Positions 31,328 through 39,418 of a DNA stretch of 44,889 nucleotides are shown piece after piece. The notes beneath the pieces are model-generated. The model was not told where the DNA came from. It saw only the letters and a list, made by a program, of their open reading frames with translations, and did no database searches. Origin of the DNA: Treponema sp. (GTDB lineage Bacteria; Spirochaetota; Spirochaetia; Treponematales; Breznakiellaceae); the NCBI GenBank assembly GCA_031283105.1, contig JAITCL010000010.1:1-44889 (forward strand), read 5' to 3'. The position numbers and the translations under genes are program-made. Each line of letters begins with the position of its first letter. Position 1 is the stretch's first letter.

Positions 31328-31373
31328 ATAATGCTATATAGCATTATATTCATTCATATATGAATAATGTCAA
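31328..31373 (-). promoter_or_regulatory. Promoter and double palindrome between the LRR gene and the XRE gene
   Basis: On the minus strand, TTGACA (31373-31368) and TATAAT (31348-31343) are 19 bases apart. The perfect palindrome ATTCATATATGAAT (31352-31365) fills the spacer. A second perfect palindrome, ATAATGCTATATAGCATTAT (31328-31347), covers the -10 and the start site. These are good candidates for operators of the divergent regulator at 31410. Confidence 0.7.
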
Positions 31374-31409
31374 GTACCATTTATGCCGTATGGCTGTATG
31401 CTTCTGTAA

Positions 31410-31745
31410 ATGGGATTTAAAGAAAACTTAAAATCTGAGTTAATTTATAAGGATATGACGGTAAAAGAACTTGCCGCAAAAACAGGAATAAGCCGGCATA
31501 CGTTGGATAATTACCTTAATATTCGCGCACATATTCCAACCATTGATGCGGCTGTAAAGATAGCGCAAGCTTTGGGTGTTTCGGTAGAATACCTTGCGAC
31601 AGGGAAAGAACCCCCGCAGGCCAATATTCCCATGAGCGGCGATAACATTGCCCTGGTACAAAATTACAATTTGCTGAATGAAGAAGACCGTAAAATAGTA
31701 ACCGAGTTTATACAATTATTCACCAAACACCGCCGTAAAAAATAG
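31410..31745 (+). CDS. XRE-family transcriptional regulator
   Basis: 111 residues. Helix-turn-helix at about 5-60 (MTVKELAAKTGISRHTLDNYL, IDAAVKIAQALGVSVEYLATG) and a C-terminal helix (LLNEEDRKIVTEFIQLFTKH). No Shine-Dalgarno precedes the ATG. It is divergent from the LRR lipoprotein gene with 119 bases between the starts, and two palindromes lie in that interval. Its plan, including the YLATG/EP segment, matches the regulator at 44081. Confidence 0.9.
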   Translation: MGFKENLKSELIYKDMTVKELAAKTGISRHTLDNYLNIRAHIPTIDAAVKIAQALGVSVEYLATGKEPPQANIPMSGDNIALVQNYNLLNEEDRKIVTEFIQLFTKHRRKK

Positions 31746-31788
31746 TGACACATAACACCTGATACCGCTTAAATAATTTTTCTCGATG

Positions 31789-32646
31789 TCAATAATAACT
31801 AATCCGATAATCGCCCAGTATTTTAAAGCCGATACACTGGTACACGCGGCGGGCGCAGGGGTTTGATTTTCTAACAAAAAGGGAAATGCCCCTGCCCTGG
31901 GCGACAAGGCCGGTGATAAATTCACCCGCCATTCTGCGGGCTATGCCCCGGCCCCGGTAATCGGGATGAACGTATACGCCGCCGACCTGATAGCGGGAAA
32001 AAGTCGCGGCATTGGTGTTAATTTTTCCGATAAGGCATCCGCCCAATTCGGCAACGAGCATTTGCTCTTTTGAAAAAATGCGTTCCGTGTTCAGGCGGCT
32101 GACAGCAGCGTTAAATTCCGACGCGGAGGGTACAACTTCTTCCTGTTCGTAGGCGGCCTGTAACGCGGCGAGGGCATCCATGTCGCTTGATTGCGGCTTA
32201 CGGATAATCAGACCGGCAGGGCAAGCCGCATGAAAATTTTCAGGCGGGCGGTCAATGCACATCAAATCATAATCAATTTTTTCCGCCGCATATAGCCCGA
32301 TTTTTTCCAGCGCAATTTCCATAAGCAATACATCTTCTTTTTTACCCTGTAATGAATGAATGGGAACCGTGCCAAAAAGACCGCGGAGAAAATGCGGCGG
32401 GGGAATATTGTTCTGGCCGCACAGTACCGGCAAGAGACTTTGTTTTGCGTGAACCATAAGCGCAAAGATTTCTCCGGCATTGCCGCTGGCCTTGCTGCGC
32501 AGCAGCCAAACATTGTCCTCTTTGGAATTGCGGTTTATATACCGGTTACAGGCATTCATGCACCAGCGTTCGTGGGATTGCAGCAACGATTCCGTTTGGG
32601 CGGTCTGCTGTTTTTTCATTTTGCGCCAGCGCAGCGGCTCAGTCAT
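31789..32646 (-). CDS. GNAT-family N-acetyltransferase
   Basis: 285 residues. The C-terminal half (about 150-285) is a GNAT domain with the acetyl-CoA pyrophosphate loop VHPDYRGRGIARRMAGEFI, preceded by the strand QVGGVYV and followed by RGISLFVRKSNPCARRVYQCIGF. The N-terminal half (about 1-140) is less conserved and may bind the acceptor; it contains five Cys and a basic helix. It overlaps the upstream GH3 gene by 8 bases. As the last gene of the trxB-GH3-GNAT unit it could act in cell-wall sugar recycling, but the acceptor is unknown. Confidence 0.85.
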   Translation of the reverse strand: MTEPLRWRKMKKQQTAQTESLLQSHERWCMNACNRYINRNSKEDNVWLLRSKASGNAGEIFALMVHAKQSLLPVLCGQNNIPPPHFLRGLFGTVPIHSLQGKKEDVLLMEIALEKIGLYAAEKIDYDLMCIDRPPENFHAACPAGLIIRKPQSSDMDALAALQAAYEQEEVVPSASEFNAAVSRLNTERIFSKEQMLVAELGGCLIGKINTNAATFSRYQVGGVYVHPDYRGRGIARRMAGEFITGLVAQGRGISLFVRKSNPCARRVYQCIGFKILGDYRISYY

Positions 32647-34288
32647 AGGGCAGTTTTCCCCCGGCGGCGATTCTTCCGGTGATTACCGAAAAGCCCGCCG
32701 CCAGCGATTCGGGGGCGTAACTGTACACCGCCACCGCCCCGTCCACCCAGGGAACGCTTTCCAGATATACGGGGCTTAACACCGAAAGTACAATGACCTT
32801 TTTTTTCAGCGGTTCAAGCTGCCGCAGCAGCCGCACACCAACGGTATCGGAAAGACAAAAAATAATCGTGTCGGACTGACGGGCATACGTCATCAATTCG
32901 GCATTGGAGTCTGAATACCAATAGGAAACAGCATCGGGGAAGGCGGCCTTTCCCGCTTTAAAAAAATCCATGTACTGCCCCGCCAGCAAAACCCTTCCGG
33001 CATTTTCCGGCTTCAGGGGAAAAAGCGCAGACTGTCCGTTTTGCGGCGGCTTTACCAGAGTAACGCTCCGCGCCGCCAGATTCAGAAAAAAAGCGCTGCC
33101 TTCAGGATCGGGAATACCTGTTAACACTTTTTGCAAATTCGGAATAAAGGGCACCGCCTGATCGCCGCGCAGATAACGGAGTTTTATCGCCAACGTCCGC
33201 CGCGCCGCGTCCCGCACCCTCAACCGGAATTCAACATCTTCTTTCATGGAGCTTGACAAAAAAGTCCACACCGGATCAAACAGGTTCGGCGTTTTTGAAA
33301 ACAGAATAATGTCGTTCCCCGCAAGCAGGGCCTGTTTCGCCGCACGGGAAAGCGACCCCGCCCACGACGTGGCCCCGTTCATCATCAGGTCATCGGTAAT
33401 GATAATGCCCCGGTAGCCCATTTTTTCGCGGAGCAGGTCTTGTAAAAACCAGGAGGAAAGCGAGGCGGGTGTCGTTGCCGCGGTGGTTTGAGGAAAGGCA
33501 AGGTGGCCGCTCATCACCGCTGGCAGTCCTTCGGCGGCAAGCATACGGTAAGGAATCAGCTCGCGGTTCCACAGCGTCTCAAAAGTAACTTCAATGCGGG
33601 GCAGTACGCCGTGGGAATCAAGGTCGGTGTCGCCGTGGCCGGGGTAATGTTTTGCCGTGGGGATAACACCGGCGGCCTGCTGCCCTTTCATAAACGCCGC
33701 GCCAAGAATCCCCACATTCACCGGATTACTGCCAAAGGCCCGCGGCCCAATCAACTCTGAATCGCGGTTGGTGAACAAATCAACCGTCGGCGCAAAATTC
33801 ATGTTGATTCCCAGCAGAGCGAGTTCCCTGCCGATGTAATAACCGGCAAGGTAGGCGTCACGGGGATAGCCCGACGCGCCAATCGCCATATTGCCCGGCG
33901 TTTCGCTGGTACTTCCCTTTACATGGCGAATCCAGCCCCCCTCCTGGTCGGTGGCAACCAGCAGGGGAATCTTGAACGGCCCCTTCAGGCTTGCCTCCTG
34001 CAAAGCGCCGACTGTCCGCGCAAGGCGCGTGGTATCCTCGGTATTCCAGCCGAATATTTTTATCCCGCCGATATTGCGGTCGCGTATCCAATCCATAATC
34101 AGCGGCGAAGGTTCCGCCCCCACCCAGCCGAGCATAAAAACCTGACCCAATGCCTGATCATCGGTCATTGCCTGTTCAATGGCGGCGGCAAGTTCCTCCG
34201 GCGTTTCATTATCGGAAAAACTTAATGAAAAAAGTGAAGATGAAAAAAATGTTAATAATATTGAAAAAAATAACAGGCGGCAATTCAT
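32639..34288 (-). CDS. Glycoside hydrolase family 3, NagZ-like beta-N-acetylhexosaminidase
   Basis: 549 residues with a signal peptide (about 1-20), so it is exported. The GH3 barrel (about 30-370) shows VATDQEGGWIRHVKG, NFAPTVDLFTNRDSELIGPRAFG, the NagZ signature KHYPGHGDTDLDSHG (with the Asp/His pair that serves as acid/base) and the nucleophile in GIIITDDLMM. A second domain (about 400-549) is alpha/beta, unlike single-domain cytoplasmic NagZ. It would remove GlcNAc from peptidoglycan or chitin fragments outside the inner membrane. It starts two bases after trxB and overlaps the GNAT gene. Confidence 0.93.
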   Translation of the reverse strand: MNCRLLFFSILLTFFSSSLFSLSFSDNETPEELAAAIEQAMTDDQALGQVFMLGWVGAEPSPLIMDWIRDRNIGGIKIFGWNTEDTTRLARTVGALQEASLKGPFKIPLLVATDQEGGWIRHVKGSTSETPGNMAIGASGYPRDAYLAGYYIGRELALLGINMNFAPTVDLFTNRDSELIGPRAFGSNPVNVGILGAAFMKGQQAAGVIPTAKHYPGHGDTDLDSHGVLPRIEVTFETLWNRELIPYRMLAAEGLPAVMSGHLAFPQTTAATTPASLSSWFLQDLLREKMGYRGIIITDDLMMNGATSWAGSLSRAAKQALLAGNDIILFSKTPNLFDPVWTFLSSSMKEDVEFRLRVRDAARRTLAIKLRYLRGDQAVPFIPNLQKVLTGIPDPEGSAFFLNLAARSVTLVKPPQNGQSALFPLKPENAGRVLLAGQYMDFFKAGKAAFPDAVSYWYSDSNAELMTYARQSDTIIFCLSDTVGVRLLRQLEPLKKKVIVLSVLSPVYLESVPWVDGAVAVYSYAPESLAAGFSVITGRIAAGGKLPYD

Positions 34289-34290
34289 TG

Positions 34291-35268
34291 TTAATTGTAT
34301 GCGGCTCCCCGCAGCCGGTCTATGTATTCCGCCGCGTTATGGGCGGCAACCGCGCCTTCCCCTGCGGCGACAACCACCTGCCGGAATGTGCCGGAACGGA
34401 CATCACCCGCGGCAAACAGCCCCGGCACGGAAGCCGCCATTTTTTGATCGGTGATAATGTAACCGCTGTCATCTAACGCCGCCTTTACGCCGCCTTCCCG
34501 TACCAGTGATGACTGGGGAACGGTTCCGGCAAAAATAAAAACCGCATCGGCGGATTCTTCATATACTGTCCCCTCATGTTCAAGAACCACCGAGGAAAGT
34601 TTTTGCTCTCCTTTTATTTCTTTCATAATCGTATTGAATCGAACTTCAATATGGGGATTATGCAGCACACGTTCCGCAAGGGCTTTTTGGGCGCGGAAAC
34701 GATCGCGGCGGTGAATAAGAACCACCTGCGGACTCAGGCGGGAAAGGTACTGCGCGTCATCACAGGCGGCGTCTCCCCCGCCCACCACAACAATTTTTTT
34801 GTTGCGGAAAAATGCGCCGTCACAGGTGGCGCAATGAGAAACACCACGCCCCAAAAATTGCTGTTCGCCGGGAATGTCCAAATTACGGTGTACCGCCCCC
34901 GTCGCCATAATTACCGCGAGGGCTTTCTTTTTTTCGCCGCTTGCCAGAACTGCGGTAAACACCCCTCCCTCTACGGCAAGCTCAGTGACCGTCTCGTTCA
35001 AAAAAGACGCGCCAAAGGCTTCCGCCTGGCTGTGCATATCCTGGGCAATTTCAAAACCGGTACGCGGCCCGGCGCTATTACCGGCGGCGTCTTTTCGCTC
35101 TATGTTACCGGGATAGTTTTCCAACACATCTATCAGCAACACCTGTCCGCCCGGGGCAAGCTGCTCGATTACCAGAACTTTCAGGTTAGCCCTTGCCCCG
35201 TATTGCGCCGCGGTAAGTCCCGCGGGCCCCGCCCCAATTATCAACAGGTCCGCATCAATTTCCAGCAT
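34291..35268 (-). CDS. trxB: Thioredoxin reductase
   Basis: 325 residues. FAD site GAGPAGLTAAQYGARA (about 12-27), redox-active CATC, NADPH site VGGGDAACDDAQYLSRL and the second FAD motif AAGDVRSGTFRQVVVAAGEG. It transfers electrons from NADPH to thioredoxin. AGGATTAACT precedes the ATG. A sigma70-type promoter lies at 35284-35311. First gene of a three-gene unit with GH3 and GNAT, which have no obvious functional link with it. Confidence 0.97.
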   Translation of the reverse strand: MLEIDADLLIIGAGPAGLTAAQYGARANLKVLVIEQLAPGGQVLLIDVLENYPGNIERKDAAGNSAGPRTGFEIAQDMHSQAEAFGASFLNETVTELAVEGGVFTAVLASGEKKKALAVIMATGAVHRNLDIPGEQQFLGRGVSHCATCDGAFFRNKKIVVVGGGDAACDDAQYLSRLSPQVVLIHRRDRFRAQKALAERVLHNPHIEVRFNTIMKEIKGEQKLSSVVLEHEGTVYEESADAVFIFAGTVPQSSLVREGGVKAALDDSGYIITDQKMAASVPGLFAAGDVRSGTFRQVVVAAGEGAVAAHNAAEYIDRLRGAAYN

Positions 35269-35283
35269 AGTTAATCCTGTTTA

Positions 35284-35311
35284 ATTATAGCGGGTATACG
35301 GGCGGTGTCAA
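35284..35311 (-). promoter_or_regulatory. trxB promoter
   Basis: On the minus strand TTGACA (35311-35306), 16-base spacer, TATAAT (35289-35284). Confidence 0.8.
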
Positions 35312-35378
35312 CGGGCGGGTATCGGCGCCGGAACCCCATTTTTTACAAAAATGATGCCTGAAATCGGACACGCCCGTA

Positions 35379-35407
35379 TTGCGCCGCTGTCTGAATTGTG
35401 CAATACT
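35379..35407 (+). promoter_or_regulatory. Promoter of the MNT/HEPN pair
   Basis: TTGCGC (35379-35384), 17-base spacer, AATACT (35402-35407), then six bases to the ATG at 35414. The boxes are only moderate, but the geometry equals that upstream of the second MNT gene at 44505. Confidence 0.45.
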
Positions 35408-35413
35408 TTAACT

Positions 35414-35737
35414 ATGGACGAAACAATTCGGACGGAACTGGATAAACTCACAGAACTCATTATCAACGCCATTCCTGTTGAACAGATATACCTGTTCGGC
35501 TCTTATGCCTACGGAACACCCCATAAATATTCCGATTTGGACTTATACGTGGTATTAAAAGACGGTCTTCCCATGCGTGACTTGGACGCGGGTCTGCAAA
35601 TCCGTATGGCTGTTGTCCGTGAGACATCCATGCCCATTGATATTGTGGCAAAGAATAAACAGGACTTTTTGAACCGCGTAAACGGTATAACTCTGGAACG
35701 GATTGTAAACCGGGACGGGATACGCATTTATGGATAA
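35414..35737 (+). CDS. MNT-type nucleotidyltransferase (antitoxin of an MNT/HEPN pair)
   Basis: 107 residues; the start is set at the ATG at 35414 (MDETIRTELDKL), which gives the complete domain. The polymerase-beta-like motif is FGSYAYGTPHKYSDLDLYV, with the GSxxxG and DxD residues needed for catalysis. MNT antitoxins of this type modify or bind their HEPN partner. It overlaps the HEPN gene by 8 bases. No Shine-Dalgarno is visible; the ATG lies at the predicted transcription start. Confidence 0.85.
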   Translation: MDETIRTELDKLTELIINAIPVEQIYLFGSYAYGTPHKYSDLDLYVVLKDGLPMRDLDAGLQIRMAVVRETSMPIDIVAKNKQDFLNRVNGITLERIVNRDGIRIYG

Positions 35738-36134
35738 ACAAACAAACACGCCGGAAGACTGGCGAATTCTGGCAGAGCGGGATATATCCGTTGCCGATTA
35801 TCTTGCCAATAACATGATTCCGGTTCCCACGGAAATTATTGCTTTTCATTGCCAACAGGCGGCGGAAAAATACCTGAAAGGCGCTCTGGTAATTCTGGAA
35901 GAAGAACCGCCCTATATACATGATTTGGACAAGCTTTGTAAACTTGCACTAAAACACCGCCCTTCGTTTGTTAGCATATCGTCCCTTTGCACAATAATAA
36001 CTCATTTTTCCATACAGCCTCGTTACGATATGGGTATAAGCCTTTCCGAAGTGGATATGCGCCTTGTTCTTGCACATACCAAAACAATCCGGGATTTTCT
36101 GCAAAAAGAAACCCCCGAATTGTTTCAATCTTAA
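35730..36134 (+). CDS. HEPN-domain protein (toxin partner of MNT)
   Basis: 134 residues, all helical, with the HEPN signature: AERDISVADYL, then IIAFHCQQAAEKYLKGALVI, and YIHDLDKLCKL. An Arg-Tyr-Asp segment near residue 98 corresponds to the usual late RY motif. HEPN proteins are often RNases; the RxxxxH pattern is not obvious here, so catalytic activity is uncertain. The start codon lies inside the MNT gene (8-base overlap), as is normal for these pairs. Confidence 0.85.
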   Translation: MDKQTNTPEDWRILAERDISVADYLANNMIPVPTEIIAFHCQQAAEKYLKGALVILEEEPPYIHDLDKLCKLALKHRPSFVSISSLCTIITHFSIQPRYDMGISLSEVDMRLVLAHTKTIRDFLQKETPELFQS

Positions 36135-36182
36135 TCATTCGTGAATCCAAAATAATTAAAGTACATTTTAGGAGACTATCCC

Positions 36183-37775
36183 ATGAAAAATATTACCATT
36201 ATAATGGTTTCTATTATGCCGTTTTTAATTTTTTCCTGTAAAAATACTCCCGCTGAAAATAACGCGGATATATTTACCTATGATTTCACCGGTAAGGAAA
36301 CCGCGCTTCCCGTTCCCACGGCGGAAAAATTGCCGTCATCATGGAAAGGTTTTAATCTGCTCAATATGTTTTATTTAAAAGGACAAGAGAGTGATATACC
36401 CTTTAATGAAAAAGAATTTAAAATGATGTCGGACTGGGGATTCAATTTTGCAAGAATACCCATTGACTACAGGATTTTAATAAAATCAAACAACTGGAAT
36501 AATATGAATGAGTCCGCCATGCGGCAGTTAGACAAAGCTGTTGAATACGGAATTAAATATAATATTCATATATGCCTTAATTTGCACAGGGCTCCCGGAT
36601 ATACGGTAGCTTCTCCCGCGGAAACCACAAACCTTTGGACGCAGGCAAAACCTCAAGAGGCTTTTGCGCGTATGTGGGGATTTATTGCCAAACGTTATAA
36701 AAATATCCCCAATGAGTATTTGAGCTTTAATTTCCTGAACGAACCTTCAGGCGTTGATGAAAAAACGTATGCTGATGTAATTAAAAAAGCCGCTGACGCG
36801 ATACGGGCGCATAATCCTGACCGTATTCTAATAGCGGACGGACTGAATTACGGCAATATTTCGTCTGATTTAATAAAGGAACTTGGCATAGCGCAAGCGA
36901 CAAGGGGTTATACGCCATTTTCCGTTACTCATTATAAGGCTGATTGGGTAGAAGGGGCAAACGATTTGCCTTTACCCACGTGGCCGGTTTTTTTACTGCC
37001 AAAATATCTTTACGGGCTTCAAAAAAATGAGGTTCCCCGGTCGGTATTCAGAATAGAACATAACTTTAACATGGCGTATAACCTTGATGTCAATGTCGGT
37101 ATTGTATCCCATGAAGCAAGATTAGTTGTAAAAGCTGACGGCATAATTATTTACGACCGTCTGTATAAAAGCGGGCCGGGCAGCGGCGAATGGACGCAGG
37201 CTGTGTACAGCCAAGAATGGAAAATATATCAAAATATCTTTAACAAGGATTACCGAATAGACATACCCGCGGGCGCTCAAATAATAACTCTTGAAGTTAC
37301 CGACGGCGACTGGATGAGTATCAATGACCTGAAATTTTCTCCGGTTGGCAAAACCGCGGTCAACGAAACTGCCGTGTCTTTTTCCGTTACACCAAATGTT
37401 ACCGGCTGGGGAGAGCTAATTCCTTCTGTAAAAATCAACGCCAATGGGCAGATTATTACAGAAAACGCGCCTATACAAAACAAGGAATGGCTGAAAAATA
37501 CTTGTATAAAACCGTGGGATGAACTTATAAAAAACGGCGGCGGGGCAATGGTAGGCGAATGGGGAGCGTATAACCGGACGCCTCATGATGTTGTTTTGCG
37601 CTGGATGGAAGACAACCTTTTAAATTTTAAAGAGGCCGGCATGGGCTGGGCGCTCTGGAATTTAACCGGTTCTTTTGGCGTTCTAAACAGCGGAAGAAAT
37701 GACGTAAACTATGAAAATTACAACGGATACAAACTTGACCGGAAAATGCTCAATCTTTTGCAGAAATATCTTTAG
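36183..37775 (+). CDS. Glycoside hydrolase family 5 lipoprotein with an inserted beta domain
   Basis: 530 residues. The lipobox FSC (Cys about 19) indicates a surface or periplasmic lipoprotein. The GH5 barrel starts about residue 45 with SSWKGFNLLNMF; the acid/base Glu187 is in FNFLNEPSG and the nucleophile Glu459 in GEWGAYN. Between them, about residues 305-410, lies an extra beta-rich segment (VGIVSHEARLVVKADGIIIYD, IITLEVTDGDWMSINDLKFS) absent from ordinary GH5 enzymes and resembling a carbohydrate-binding jelly roll. The likely substrate is a beta-glucan or mannan. AGGAG lies 7 bases before the ATG. Its stop touches that of the convergent XRE gene. Confidence 0.9.
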   Translation: MKNITIIMVSIMPFLIFSCKNTPAENNADIFTYDFTGKETALPVPTAEKLPSSWKGFNLLNMFYLKGQESDIPFNEKEFKMMSDWGFNFARIPIDYRILIKSNNWNNMNESAMRQLDKAVEYGIKYNIHICLNLHRAPGYTVASPAETTNLWTQAKPQEAFARMWGFIAKRYKNIPNEYLSFNFLNEPSGVDEKTYADVIKKAADAIRAHNPDRILIADGLNYGNISSDLIKELGIAQATRGYTPFSVTHYKADWVEGANDLPLPTWPVFLLPKYLYGLQKNEVPRSVFRIEHNFNMAYNLDVNVGIVSHEARLVVKADGIIIYDRLYKSGPGSGEWTQAVYSQEWKIYQNIFNKDYRIDIPAGAQIITLEVTDGDWMSINDLKFSPVGKTAVNETAVSFSVTPNVTGWGELIPSVKINANGQIITENAPIQNKEWLKNTCIKPWDELIKNGGGAMVGEWGAYNRTPHDVVLRWMEDNLLNFKEAGMGWALWNLTGSFGVLNSGRNDVNYENYNGYKLDRKMLNLLQKYL

Positions 37776-38111
37776 CTAATTAATATACTGTTTGCGAAGA
37801 TCAGCAAGAGAACGGGCAACAGCCTCGGAAGCGGCGGCGGCGGCTTTGCCGGTGTAGGACTGAATGAACGCTGATAGTTCATCTTCGGGGGCTTGCGGGG
37901 GTTTCAAAAACTCATATACTTCAATGCCCAGGACTTCCGCAAAATTTACCAGTGTATCGGAAGATACCCAGCGTTTTCCGGATTCTATATCACTGATAAA
38001 ATTGGGGGAAATATCAACCATTTCCGCTAATTTTGCCTGTGATAAGCCCTTGAAAGTCCGGTATCTTTTTAGATTTTCGCCAAAAATGGCCCTTAAATCG
38101 CTTTCAGTCAT
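37776..38111 (-). CDS. XRE-family transcriptional regulator
   Basis: 111 residues. Cro/CI helix-turn-helix at about 10-65 (NLKRYRTFKGLSQAKLAEMVDISPNFISDIESGKRWVS, read as one domain) and an Ala-rich C-terminal helix (TGKAAAAASEAVARSLADL). No Shine-Dalgarno; on the minus strand TAGTAT lies five bases before the ATG. It is divergent from the second BspA-like lipoprotein gene with 155 bases between starts. Its stop codon abuts that of the GH5 gene with no gap. Confidence 0.9.
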   Translation of the reverse strand: MTESDLRAIFGENLKRYRTFKGLSQAKLAEMVDISPNFISDIESGKRWVSSDTLVNFAEVLGIEVYEFLKPPQAPEDELSAFIQSYTGKAAAAASEAVARSLADLRKQYIN

Positions 38112-38131
38112 AGAAAATACTAACTAATATA

Positions 38132-38160
38132 TTGACAAAACCACAAACAGCTATTATTTT
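38132..38160 (+). promoter_or_regulatory. Promoter of the second BspA-like gene
   Basis: TTGACA (38132-38137), 17-base spacer, TATTTT (38155-38160). The leader to the ATG at 38267 is about 100 bases, longer than usual in this window, and could hold regulatory structure; none is evident by eye. Confidence 0.6.
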
Positions 38161-38266
38161 ATGAATATTACCGCTGTAGGCGATTATTTATGGTAATTAA
38201 CCTTTTATGGGTTGATATAAATTGAGCAATCTGGTGGAAGTAACGCCAGAAAAAGGGGATTTTTAT

Positions 38267-39310
38267 ATGAAAACCGGGAAACATTGCGGCATTGTTGGCG
38301 CTTTGGTAATGTGCGCTTTTGGTTTGTTATTTATGGGTTGTTCATCGGACGGCGGTAACGGCGGCGAAGACCCAACCCCAACGGCGGCGGATTTTGTTAT
38401 CGGTAATTTGTCGCAGATAAAGGGAAGCGTTACGCACATAACCATAACGCCGAAACAGGGCAAATCAGGCGGAGCGATTACCCGCTATTATAACGGCGCG
38501 GCGGCGCTTCCAACGGCAAACGGTGCTTATGCCGTAACCTTTAACGTGGCGGCGGCAAGCGGGTGGAAAGCGGCAACCGGTTTAACCGCCGGAACGTTTA
38601 CGATTTATAACGATTTATCAACATACTTATCCGGTAAATCCGCTAATACCAAAGACACCCCGTACTACATCGCGCTGAATATTGATGATGAAAGCGATTT
38701 TGCGACTCTCATTACAACCTTGAATAACGCAGCAGATAAATACGTCTACCTTGACCTTTCCGGCAGTACCATAACAGAAATTCCAGAATATGCTTTTAAT
38801 ACAGGATCACCATCACTTACAGGCTGCGCCACGATCACAAAAATAACGATACCCAACAGCGTTACCAGCATTGGGCTCAACGCTTTTCGCAGTTGCACCA
38901 GCCTTACCAGCGTTACCATACCGAACAGCGTTACCAGCATTGGGAATGGCGCTTTTAGAAATTGCACCAGCCTTACCAGCGTAACAATACCCAACAGCAT
39001 TACCAGCATTAATAATGGCACTTTTATTGATTGTACCAGTCTTACCAGCGTAACCATACCAAACAGCGTTACCAGCATTGGGAATGACGCTTTTAGAAAT
39101 TGCACCAGCCTTACCAGCGTAACATTTCAAGGGACGATTCCTTTGGGCGGCTTTAATTATATGGCGTTTTGCTATCTTGTTGAGGATGGGTACAATAGCG
39201 GCGACTTGCACACCAAGTTTTATGCAACAGACGCAACTAATGGAACGCCGGGAAGGTATACCACAACCGCGCCGGTGAGTGATAGTTCTGTGTGGACGAG
39301 ACAGCCGTAG
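38267..39310 (+). CDS. BspA-like leucine-rich repeat lipoprotein (copy 2)
   Basis: 347 residues from the ATG at 38267 (AAGGGGAT upstream). The signal peptide ends FMGC, and the N-terminal half is almost identical to copy 1 at 30259-31290. The LRR block (about 195-290) has four 23-residue TpLRR repeats that are also nearly identical to one another at the DNA level (69-base period, about 38847-39130), for example GAFRNCTSLTSVTIPNS. Such repeats can expand or contract by recombination. The C-terminal cap ends VWTRQP, as in copy 1. It is divergent from an XRE gene. Confidence 0.9.
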   Translation: MKTGKHCGIVGALVMCAFGLLFMGCSSDGGNGGEDPTPTAADFVIGNLSQIKGSVTHITITPKQGKSGGAITRYYNGAAALPTANGAYAVTFNVAAASGWKAATGLTAGTFTIYNDLSTYLSGKSANTKDTPYYIALNIDDESDFATLITTLNNAADKYVYLDLSGSTITEIPEYAFNTGSPSLTGCATITKITIPNSVTSIGLNAFRSCTSLTSVTIPNSVTSIGNGAFRNCTSLTSVTIPNSITSINNGTFIDCTSLTSVTIPNSVTSIGNDAFRNCTSLTSVTFQGTIPLGGFNYMAFCYLVEDGYNSGDLHTKFYATDATNGTPGRYTTTAPVSDSSVWTRQP

Positions 39311-39312
39311 CG

Positions 39313-39354
39313 AATAACAGGTAACGAAGGGCAAAAACTTTGTTGCCTGTTAGT
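39313..39354 (+). repeat. Conserved 3' hairpin of the second BspA-like gene
   Basis: AACAGGTAACGAAG and CTTTGTTGCCTGTT form a 14-bp stem with two wobble pairs and a GGCAAAAA loop, starting a few bases after the stop. It is the same structure as at 30213-30258. The rest of 39355-39418 shows nothing else. Confidence 0.65.
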
Positions 39355-39418
39355 TAAATTGATAACGGTCTGCAATTTTTACCATTTTTTTAACGGAACG
39401 ATACACAAGCGTGTCAAT

